Assembly (NCBI RefSeq): GCF_964340395.1
Contig: NC_135551.1
Location: forward strand, 25,835,003 to 25,898,502
DNA length: 63,500 nucleotides
Direction of reading: 5' to 3'
Origin: Glandiceps talaboti
Lineage: Eukaryota > Hemichordata > Enteropneusta > Spengelidae
The notes below the pieces were generated by a model. It did no database searches. It was not told where the DNA came from and saw only the letters and a list, made by a program, of their open reading frames with translations. Positions 26,847 through 39,418 of this stretch are shown here, piece after piece. Made by a program: the position numbers and the translations under genes. How positions within the stretch are numbered: the first letter of the stretch is position 1; every line of letters begins with the position of its first letter.

Positions 26847-29800
26847 ATATGATATAGTAATACACGTGTAGCGCATGAACTATAGAGCTGAAGTGATGAT
26901 GTCAACCAAGAATTGAGTAATGATGCAATTTCGTGATTAATATTTAAAACAGTTACTAAGATAACTTCAAGAAATCATTGATTATATTCATTGTTTACAG
27001 GAGAACCAAGACATTGCTGGTGCATTGTCATTCTGGATGGCAAATGCTTCAGAATTCTTACATTTCTTGAAACAAGATGTTGATTTGTCTCCGATAACAC
27101 TGGATGCCCAGGATATCTTAGCAGCAGCAATACAGCAGGCATTCAGGTAAACTATCTCTCAAAAAATAGACAAGTCTAGAATACTAGAAACCTGGAAAGC
27201 TTTTGCTAAAGACTTATTTTCACTTACTTTGCGGGAAAGCAAAAACGCAAAAATAAGTAGTGACTAAAATGCCTTCTACATGAACACAATGTACTAGTCT
27301 GGTAATTTGTAATAAGTGGTCTTTTGAGAACTAGCTTAAGACTGTAAAATCTGTGTTTTTGACATTCTCATCCTTACGTGAACAGACATCTTGTAACCTG
27401 TATGCAGCAGGAACTGGAGATCTCAATGCCGGCATTTTTGGATCCTAATGAAGAAGCCGACAATACTGACCATGACTCAATCATAGGTGAGTAAAGTGTT
27501 TTGTTTGTAGTCAGATCATATACTGCCCTCTAGTGGTCACTTAGAGGTGATGACTATCTAGTGTGGAGAAGGTGTCAACATTTTTCAAGAGGACACTGGA
27601 ACTTTCAAATTATTTGAAGAAGACATGAACATATATCTGATTTCAAATTACAGAAGAATATACATTTTGTAGTTTAGGTTTGTAAGATTTTATGTTGACA
27701 ATGAAAAAAACTGGTTAATTTCATTCCACTACAACACTAACAATGTAGCAGAGAAAACGATATTGATAACGGAATGTACTTTTCTTAAGATTTGTAAATA
27801 AACAATAAAATGGTGTTCTTCTTGTACATAAGATTGTCTTTCTACTCTGTGACTTAGAAAGATTTTAGAACTGTGAACAGAGGATGGACACAGTAATGAA
27901 TAATGCTTTCTTGTATATTTTATAAGTTGTGAACAAAGAGTTTAAGAATATAAAGATCACTACTAGCTCACCTTAACTTAACTAATGACAATACAACCCA
28001 TAACACCAAAGTAAAGCATTTTCTGTATGTACCACAATCGTTTATAGCATCCATATCAAGTGTAAAAGTATACTATTTCATTTGCTAATTGATCACATCA
28101 GAAAGGCCACATGCTAGGCTTGTAAATGAACCAATTGAAACAGTATACTTTTACACTTCATGTGAATGCTATAAATGAGTGTAGCACATAGAGAAATGCT
28201 TTACTTCAGTGTTACCCGCTGTACTAATGCCAAGGGTCAAAACATAACTTTCTTTCTGAATGTTTTGATAAAATTTGATATTCCATATATTGTAGATGAT
28301 GACAGAAGCATGGATAGTCATCAAAGTTGGAGAAGTCGGGATAATCAAAACAAGATGAGTGGACGGTGGTTATCACCAGCTGCAAGGACTAAATATGGAG
28401 GACGACCAACTCTAGGTGAGTAGAGGATATCTTGGCCACTAGGGGGCGCTGTACAAGATTTCGGCTAAGAAAACAAATGATCTGTCTTGTTTTGATTTAC
28501 TACCCTCAGTAAAATTACAAAGTGCAAAAAATGAAATGTACCTGATATGGCATGAATCCACATAACTTCCAATGCACGACTTCTTGCAAACAAATTGAAC
28601 TTCCAAATATAATTTCATTATGCTGGTAATGTGTTTTTGCATTAATTATGTAAGTTGTACATTGTTGTATGTTTTGACCATTGATGTGGCTTTCCTACAG
28701 GCGATGTGTTACACACTTGTTCATCTGCCATGACATTATTGCGTCGTTGCCGTGTCAACGCAGCTCTCACCATCCAGCTCTTCTCTCAGCTGTTCCACTT
28801 CATCAACATGTGGTTGTTCAACAAGATTGTTTTGGAGCCACATTTAGGAATGTGTTCACAGGAATGGGGTGCACGTCTCAAGTCACGACTCTCGCGGATT
28901 GAATCATGGGCTGAAAAACAAGGCCTGGAGTTAGCAGCAGATTGCCATCTGTCAAGAATTACTCAGGTGAGAAATTATTACTATTTCTTGCGTAGATGTC
29001 AAAGGTCACAGGTCACCAGGTCATGTATAGACAGGTAAAGTTTAGTGTGATCACAGTGCAAGGTTATCCACATAAAATTTATAATTAGTATGTTTGTTAT
29101 TTCACATACTGATTGTACAAAACAAGGGTTGCCCTCAAAATCCAAAACTGGAAAGTGTCTTGTCTGTAAGGTGCACCATATCGAGGCATCCCTCACCTAT
29201 CGTCCAACCCTTTTCAGGAGCAAGTGTGGAGCAACATGAGGCATCACATAGTCTATAAAGAGTTGTTGCTTTTAAAGAGTACCTTGAATTCATGTCACTT
29301 CAGAGTACGGTATAAGTAGCAATTCAAACTAGAAGGAGTTAGTAAAGGTCCTTGTATCTGTTTGAACTACAGACCTTTGTCATTTACATTTTCCCTCAGA
29401 GAGAAATGTATTTGGTTTTCTCAGAAGAGCCAGTCAGTTTGGTTCTCATTTTAAAGTGCCCCATCTCATTACTCTCACAATGGTAAAATTATCAACACGT
29501 GTTACTCAGTCAGTTCTTTAGTTAATCCTTTTGCAGAGTTTTTGAAAAGATGAAATATGTAACTTGTAGTTTCAAGTACTTTTAAAATGCTATTGAATGG
29601 TAATCCAGAACAAAATATCCGTAACCTTTGATAGCTTTTTGATAAGTGGTTTTCTCGATCAGCTAGGTGCACTGCCACTAAATTTGATGTTCTTAATAAA
29701 GTGAAGATTTTCAACTTGGTTGGCCCACTTCAAGTACATGAAGGCATCAGATATGACATCACAATCTAGATAAACTTACCAGCTCACTCTCTCTCTACTC

Positions 29801-32800
29801 GTATTCCAGGCTGCTCATCTCTTACAAGCCCCAAAGAGCAATGCTGAGGACATCGCTTCCATCAGTTCTACCTGTTTCAAGCTGAATTCATTACAACTAC
29901 GAGCACTGCTAGAACAGTACCAACCCAGCGGAATACAATCACATATCCCTCAACAGCTGATTGACAGTGTCGTTGCTGTAGCACAGAACACAGCAGATGA
30001 ATTAACTCGTAGTGACGGTAGAGATGTCAAGCTGGAAGAAGATCCCGATCTACAGCTTCCATTCCTTCTTCCAGAAGATGGATATTCTTGCGATATTATT
30101 CGGGGTGTTCCCAATGGTCTGCCAGAATTTTTGGCTCCTATAGAGAGTACAGGTAGGTTCAAAAACTTTATTTCTTCATCAACATTTTGTGTGAATATTT
30201 TAGGAATTGGATCAGGATTGAAATTTAGCTGTCAAAAATAACAAAGCTGTAGAAAAAGTTAGTCCAGAACAAAAGGATCGTCCCACATAATTCTTATGGC
30301 TCCGCTAATGAGATACTACTAATGCAAGAACCTAGGATTGAAACCCTAGCCTTTATTTGGCCCAGATTCTTTGAAATAGCAGTGTAACTTGTGATTGCAT
30401 TATTTGGCATGACAAATTGGAGGTTTTTAAAAATATATCGATATGTGTATATGTGAAAATCTTACCTAATGTCAATTGTTGTGGTTTTTTTCATTCCAGG
30501 AATTTGTCGTCTAACACTTCAAGCTAATGCCAAGGGAGGCAGTTGGACTGTTCATTTTGTCGGTGGTGGTGGTGGTGGGGACAGCAGTAAGTCACCAGTG
30601 GATGGTTTTAGTACAGTGGAGAAACCACAACAAATGTCACAACAACAGCAGGTAGGCTTAGCATTTTTACCACACCTACTGCATAGATTGAAAGGTATCC
30701 CTTCAATTTGAAAATCATCAGAAACTCACAATTACGGTGGTTTAAATCCAACTTTGAACAATGAAGTACTGCAACTTATACATATGTAGATATATATTTC
30801 TGAAAATGCTCTGGTGCAGACATAGATTTAGCCGTACTAGTCATAACATTGCTATTATTGCTACAGAGGTAACAGCTTGCTAAATGATCACACTGCTGAA
30901 TGGAAGTGCAAAGTCAGTATTACTGTAACAAATAAGGCCAAGTAACTGTAGGCATGTAAGTAGACTTAGGTACCATGCAAAGTCAACCTAACCTATTCAT
31001 TTTTGTGGAGTTGAGTTAACATATCTGTAATACTCGTGAGCAAGTAACTCGTGATACTTGTTCAGAATACATCTCACAAGTTACCATGAGTTACGTATCA
31101 TATCCAGTGTACCTTGGCAATATTGTTCATGTGGCACTGTTCTTTTCTGAAACAGACTAGTATAACAGCAACTGGTGCTTAATTTCAAATTTGTAACAAA
31201 TTAAAGTTATACAGTAACAAAGCGCACAATTGCGTCACTTCTTTGGTATAGTTCTACTAAATTTTGTAGAAAGACACAAAACTATTTTAGTAATGTATCA
31301 ATATGTTGCTCAAGTTGATAGTTCATAATTCATTTAAAAAAGCACTGTAATATTATATTTTATGATAGTTAACATTATACATTGTTCTCCCAATAGAGAA
31401 ATATTGTCTGTAAGTACACATTAAAAAACAACCCAAAGATAAACAGATTATGATAAGTGCACTTTGTAAAAAAATTGAAATGTGTGAGCACGGTTCTGCT
31501 ATCATATTAATGGTGGATTTGAAAAACATGATGTAACATATGGTTGGTGGTCACGCAATATATTACCATTATAGTTAGACTGGCCTTGAGGAAAGTATGA
31601 TGGCCATTCAAATTAAATATTATGTTACAGTCAGAGATGACATAAGTATGATGACATTTCACCTTTTCAATTCCTGGTACCTGCAATAGCATTCTACCTT
31701 ATGCTGGAGGGTCAAAATAGAACAAGAATGTTAATAGCCCTCATACATCCTTATTAGTGAAGGAGGGAGGGAGGGGACTGGTGATTAATGAGATTTCCGT
31801 GTTGCGTCACCCAAAACATTTCAAAACTTCCTAATTAAAGGGAAGGTATAGGATTTTGTCCCTTTTTCAATTGATATGTGTCACTCTGGATTATTTTAAA
31901 CCATGCCTTGGACTACTGCTAATTTGGCAGTCTAGATAAAATGTTTTTTGATAGTCCACGTACCTTGGACTACTACTAATTTCAAAACCAGGTAAATATG
32001 CTACATGTAACATAAAACATAATCAGCGACCCAGCTTCTTTTTACTAAGTATGGTTTTGGAAACATTAAATTTGAATTGATTGGCCATGCATTCATTGAA
32101 CAGTGACAGATGGACAGGTATATTGACCTCAGTAGGTTATATTATGTCTATTGTTAGGGTTTCATTGTATTTAAAAATATTGTCATTATACATGTTAACT
32201 TAAACATTACAAATGTAATACTAGCCATTAGTATAATGTTACAGATCATTGTCAGAGATGTGTGCAACATTTTGATGAATTCAAAGCCGTGAAATGACTT
32301 TTCCGGAAAAAATGTAAACAAATATGATGGTGCCTTGATATAAACGGAATGTATAACCACTCCTGTATATCATCAAAACTAAATGAGTAGACAAAATACA
32401 TATTTTGATAATTTGTGATTTATGAAAGCCTGTTTTCAGTTCAAGCAATATTTTTGGCCTTGTTTCCTGAGCTTTCTTTGACATCCTTGTTTTGCAGCCA
32501 GTTATTTTTCTGTCAAAAATATCTGCAAACTTTTCAATGGATGAAAATAAATATTGATAAGGAGAAATGCCTGTTGAGAAATAACTTGAGTACCTTCCAT
32601 TCGAGGGAAATTACCTTTTTAAGATTCAGAATTCTTATGTAGTATGTTGTTTTACTTTCTTTGTTGTGATGTTCAAATGTAAACATATAATAATAGTTCT
32701 GTAAATCTCCGCGATAAAGGAAAGGAAAAAAAGTTATCTCCATGTACATTAGAAATGTCAGAAACATTGACATAGCTATATGAAGTTAATGAACAGTACC

Positions 32801-35800
32801 CCATGACACAGGAGTGCAAGTGTGATGCACTCGAGGTTTTTGCATTCCTGGTGTTCTCTGCCGCCATAGCATAAATACTGCAAGCATGAGTTTATCTGAA
32901 AGAGCTGTAAAAATCATACTGTGCGATCAACCGGTTTTGTGTACAAGGAACAATCTCACACTCATTTGCATTCCATTTACACACGTACATGCAATAATTT
33001 TTTCGCTATTGCACTGCATTGCCACTAGCATACATGTGTACTGGTGTAAGTAATCACTGGTATACATATATAATGACTTTTATGACTAAAGCTGACTAAC
33101 CTGTATCGTTTGTTTTGATTTGCAGGGTATCCCATATGATGCTAATATCCCACCTGGAGAAGCAGAAGTTTACACTGTGTCATTTACCAAGGGAAATACT
33201 GGAATGGGTCTCAGTATAGTTGCTGCAAAGGTAACTCACAATTCTTGACAACTTTTTGTGATAGTGTGAGCATGTGCAACCCATTTTATGTTAGTGTAGA
33301 ATGTGCAGTTTCTTATTGGTTTCTGTGTTGTTGTAGCAAACTGAGCTAGTGAACACTAAAATGAAAGAGGCAGTATTTTGACTCTAAACTTATTGTAACA
33401 TATTTAGCAGAAGCAGTGTGTGCACCAAAGTAAAGAAGTGTGAAAATGGAATCATTTTCACCTGTAAATATTGAGAAACTATGGGTGATAAATAAAGGTA
33501 GATTAATTTCAAATCCATACATTTACTCATAAAAAGTGATGTTGCTGTAAGTCAACCCAGCTGTATAATTGAGGACCTGGTAGGATAGAGGTTGCAATGT
33601 GAATGCTTTAATTCTATGTGTACCCTAGTCAACCCAGCTGTATATTTGGGGACCTGGTAGGATAGAGGTTGCAATGTGAATGCTTTAATCCTATGTGCTT
33701 ATAAAGGCTGCAATGGATTGTATGCTCCCCAGGGAGTTGAGGAAGTACAAAGGACCGTTGTGCCACTATAGATCCATGCCAGGGGTAATAATTGTAAAGC
33801 ACTTTGAGCACAGAAGGGGAAAGTGCTATTTAAAGAACCAACATTATTATTATTATTATTATGAAATATAATGTACATATACAGAATAACTTGGAAAATG
33901 AAGTCAAAATGTGCAAAATGGTCTTCCTGCTAAAATATCTGTGCATCACTATATTTTGTTTCCCTTTTAGGAGTAGTGAGTAACATTTTTAGGTATTTTA
34001 GGGTGTGCTAAGTTAGAGAATGTAGGTTGGAGGGAATGTTTATTATTGAAAGAAGGGTGGAGAGGGGTACTAAAAAGTTTGAAAGTAGTAGAACAAAGAA
34101 GCTTGGAAATTAGAAAGTGTGGTTGGTTTCTGTCACCAGAAAAATGTGTAGACATTTTTTGTTGCAACTAAAAGTAAAAGAGAAGTCTTAACGAGAAATC
34201 TTTATTTTTATGTTTTGAAATCGCAAAAAATACAAAATTTTGTAATCTTTCATCTGAAAATACTGACTACTTGTGCAACAAAAATGTTGATGTTATTAAA
34301 TATAATGTTAAAAAAACCAAACAGATTGTGATAGATTATAGTACCATTTCTTAAAATGTCACAAATTGTGATGAAATTAGACCATAAACACAGAATACAG
34401 ATATTGTAATCTTATCATGTCTTCAGAAACAGTCAGTATTTGTTTTAGAGTTAGTACCAGTATCTTTCAAGGTCTTCAAACGATGAAAATATCTACAGAA
34501 ATGTGACAGTTTTGTGCAAATTGTGATGAACTAGAGTTTTCATAAATAATGGTAATAATTTCTATACAGCTTTTATTCAGACATTCTAACTTCAATAATT
34601 GGCTTGCTGTGTACTGGAAAGTGATATGGTCAATTTGCATAACAGTATGGAGGGGTATATGAATAAAAATTAGCATATGATTTGCATATGTATAGCACGT
34701 GCATAGTCTGTCTGTCAAATAGAATACAATCCAGTTCAGTGGCCAGTGTAACTTAGCAGGTATGCTGTGTCACATTACAAATAATTACCACAGTGTTTAA
34801 CTTTTAAGACAGTGCAGCTTCGGGTTAACTAGGAATAAATCGTCAAAAAAACCCACAAATCAACAGGTAAGCTCATTTCTTGTAGCTATTGTCTATAGAA
34901 TTTGAAATCGTGTCCTCGTCAATAACTGTCACGATTTCTTGTGATTTACTGATTGTGATCATGATGTCAGAGAAATTAGGCAATTTGAAAGTGCATAGGT
35001 AGATTAAGAGCAAATTGGAAACTATTGAAGAGAGTTTGGAGATTGTTGCGTGTGGCAGGAGACAGGAGACAGGGGAGAGTGAAAGGTGTAAATTTATGAG
35101 TGTTGGAATTTTGCAATCATGGCGGATCTGTTTTGGGAACCATATCTCCACAGTGTGACTGTTTACTATGAAATGGTGAGATGATATTTGATGGAAGACT
35201 TTAGCTGAGGGAATATCAATGTTGTCGTTTTGGTTTCTTTTTGTGATTTGTGAATTTATTTTGGTTTGAAATTGAAGTCCATGGGAACTAAGATTAGTAC
35301 GACAATTATTCAGGGTTACTGAAGGTATAGGAATTCTATTTCTGTACATGTGGCACTGTTATCAAATTTTACTCAGTTAGCTTATTTGTAACAGGTGTTA
35401 CGTTTTCAGGTGACAAATCTGTTAAAAAATTCCAGTGAATTCTGAACTGCTGTGTTGTTGGGCTTGGTGAGCGTACAAATCGATTGAAATATGATACCAC
35501 AATTTACCACCAATTTTTAGTTAAGTCTGATTTTTCCCACCACGACTATATCTGTGTGTTTGTGAACTGTTATCTCAAAGGTTTATCTGTAATTTTACTA
35601 TTTATTGAAAATTCTTAACTTGTTACAAGTCACAATAAGATAAACAAAATGTCTGAGATTTTTTCACGTCTGAGGTTAGGGAGCTGTTTTCTTACAAAAA
35701 CGTAAGCTTACAGGAGACTGAACCTAAGTTGGGCAAATAATTTAGCTTAGAGTTTAAAAGCTTTGAAATTCCATCACACCTAGATTGTAAAGGTGATTGT

Positions 35801-38800
35801 TCTGTCTACTGACGCGGTAACCTAAGCTGTTTATGCATCCAACACGACACCATCCTCTTTGTCAAAAATTTCATGAAAGATGTGAAAAATCGTCAAATTT
35901 CACCAAAATGACACATCAGAAGTACACATTATTTGATAATATATAAACTGTTTTCAAAATTTCTCAAAAATATTTACAGGATATGGATTTTTGGTTGAAA
36001 AGATAATTTTAGGTTGTAAACAAGTCGTACAACCGTCATTTAATGGATGCCTATCATTTGTTTTGGTAGACTTGGGGGAGCATTCTTCTTGTCAGCAACC
36101 TTGTTGTCGAACATGAAATTTGGAATTCAATTACAAAACAAAACGTTTAGGTGTGTGATCAGTTTTCATTTATTGGCAGTTGGATAGGTCAGACTATTGT
36201 AGAGAAAGGGAGAATGTGATAGCCGTGAAAGTAAACATGGCTACCATATTGTCTCTGTCTGTATTGTGGTCATAATATCAAAATTTCTGATTCCAACACC
36301 CCTATGTTTCATAGAATTGTGGTACAATCCTATGATTTTCTATAAGGAATACACCACTTTCAGAATAATATAGGGGATCATTCAAATTTTAAAGACAAGG
36401 AATTGACTACCAAAATTGTCTGTCCACGGTAACACTGTTTTAGAACGTTGAAATACGTAGCAAATTGAATCAAACTATTTTGTATGAATTATATGTTATC
36501 TAGGTACAGAATCAGTAAAGGCTGATCTCCTAAATTTCGCAATCAAGTGATTCTATTTTTGAGCATCAATTTCATTTTCCCGTGATGCACAACTCCATTT
36601 TTTTTTCAAAATGTTGAAAACGAATTCTCTGTAAAGGGAATGTTGACGTAAATTTTTACATCTATGTGAATTAATTCTTGCAAGTTTAGATTACGAAAAG
36701 TGTTGAAATTTCAACATGTTTGATTTATTTTTATTGTTTTTAAAACCATTAACGCAATTTTCAACAAAAAAGCCTGGGATTTGTATGGTATTTATTCTGA
36801 AAGGAGTTTTATTTCAACACAATGTACTTGAAATATGTTGAAAATTGACAGGTAAGGCTAGCTGAGGGTAGAAAAAATTATTTTCAGTGCATTTTGATGA
36901 GAAAACAACATGAACTGATTGATAAGGCCAAATAAGAACAGTTTTTTGGTTCCGGTTACCCGACCCCCACCTAGATTTTCACGCCAACCCTAACCTTTTT
37001 TTTTTTTACTTATTTGAGAAAAATAATAAAATCGCGAAAAGCGCGAAGTCTCGCAAGAAATAGTGAGTGCGGAAACTGACATCAACTTAAAAAGACAATA
37101 TAAAACTATTCTTCCAATCTGTAATGGCTGAACATCTGATAGGAAGAAATAAACAACACAGAGACCGCTTGGAAAACAATGGAAAACCAGAACTAGACAC
37201 TCACATGAAAAATATATATAATAAAATAAAATAAAAAATCTACCTACCCCACCTATTTTAAAATTGAATGTAATCGGAACCACACAATTTTTTTTGTATG
37301 CCTAAGAGAAGTGTAAATATTTGTTTTATTGTGAAAACTATCCTGGCAGTTTGTATATGTTATTTATGAAAATATATCAAAATTGATATGAACTGACTTT
37401 TCTATATCAAAACCAGGGGTGAACAAATCATTTTGTGAACTGGTGGTCCCTGGACCAGTGCCTTAAAAAATCCAGTGGTCCTGCTGAAAGAATTAGTGAT
37501 CCCAGGTCCCACTAATGTGAAACATTAAATCTTGCCTATGAATCTGTATTTTCAGACAACTTTTTAACATAGTTATTAACAGTAAGGTACTGGTCCGATG
37601 GACCAGGCAAGGTAAAATTTGTGTGGTCCGCCCAAAAAAATTGCTAGTCCCGGACCCAGGGTCAGTGGATTTGTTCACCCCTGAAAACATATAGGTGAGA
37701 GTGTCTTCTTTATTTTAGGTGCAGCAGTGTAACCTAGTTACATTATACATGTAGGGTACTTTTAACAGCAGTTTAGGCAAGTACTACTCTGGCAATCAAG
37801 GTGTCGGTTTGGTCACACATCTTGATATAAGCTATAGAATGGATGTTGGGTTAATTGTACTCACAGTAGGGTGGCGTTTCTGATGACTGACTTCCATGAT
37901 CTTACAAAGTTCATTTTTGGGGACTTCCAGTATTTACGCTATCATGAATACAGGGTGATTAGATTCCCACAACAGAGGCGTGGCTATCACCAACTTGTGT
38001 AATCTACCCCATCAAAATAATAATAATTTTAGTGTGTGTCGATCATAGTAAGCTATGTACAAAATCAGCGTACTGTGTATCCTGTATGCTAGATTAAAAA
38101 TTTTTTTGTTAATCATATTTTATCAGAGGAATAGTTTGAGCGTGTAAAAAACTTAATTAGATACAAATTTGTAATTTTATGGTCTGTTGATCAGTCTCTG
38201 TGTATCAGCAGTTTTTTCATCAAAACACTCTAGCAACAGACAGACCAGACTGTATTCTATGCCGAGGTTACCAGACTGTATTCTGTGCTGGGCTTATTCA
38301 TCTGAAGTCCTTGAAACTCAGATTTTACTACTTACTAGAAAACGATTACTCATTTTGTATGTTTACCTAAAAATTGTGTACAATAGATTTCACTCAGCAT
38401 CATCAATAACTTTCAGAGACTTACTTCAAATGTAAAGTGTCTACGTATTTATCTAAACATCCATTTCTCCTTTTGTTACCATGGTGATGAACATAGCATG
38501 TGACCTGTAACCTTTCACCCCAGTCTAATGCATATGACCTCTTGACCTTGCATAAATGTATATGATCCAGGTGTATTTTAATAGCCTTGTCAGCCATTTC
38601 TCGTCTGTTTTTTTTAAAAAGAAAATATGAATAAATGATTTAGAAACATGGTTTGCTCTAATTCAAAAGAAGGGGTTGGTCTCATTTTCTTGGTTTCTAT
38701 TCCTAAATTATGATAGTTATGTATTTTTCTTTTATCAGTTATTTTTTGATATACTAAAGGTACGGGTTATAGTTATACTGTAGTCGTATTTATTTTTGGA

Positions 38801-39379
38801 CATGAAAATATTGACAAAGCAACAATTTAGGATATGTCAGGCACACTTTAAAATTTAATTTGGCAGACAGTAGACATATCTTGTAAATAACTCATTCAGT
38901 CGACTCACCATATTAAGTACAAGTGTTGTTCACACCATTCACAACAGCTGAATATAGAAATATGACAACTCCTGAAAGCTTTTACACGTATTCAGCTAAA
39001 ATAAATGTAGTGTCGAAAAGCATACGACTGCAGTATACTTATTGCGATGCCTATGCAGTTACACAGGATGATGATGTCAGCAGACCTCACTTTATGATTG
39101 CTCACCTGTACACACTCCAGTCATGCCAGTATTAGCAGACAGCAATTTTATGGCCTGAGGCAATTCATTGTTCAGAAAGATTAATAACTCCATGATGGGG
39201 AGACCTCAGGGTGTTGATTTTAATGTCTAACTATTTAGTCTGCATTGTTGTGATCAGGTCATAGGTAGGACTAGGAACCTGTTTGACAAATTGAGATGGA
39301 AAAGTGTTTATAGTACCAGTCACGAAATAAAAGTTAGCTGTTGTTATCCTTGTTATTGTATAAGCCAAATCTTGTTGAT

Positions 39380-39418
<39 letters not shown>

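Noticed and set aside
34873-35349. 158-codon minus-strand ORF in the PDZ intron
   Set aside because: AT-driven composition, no motif, no splice context; about the length expected by chance somewhere in 63 kb of AT-rich DNA with few stops on one strand.
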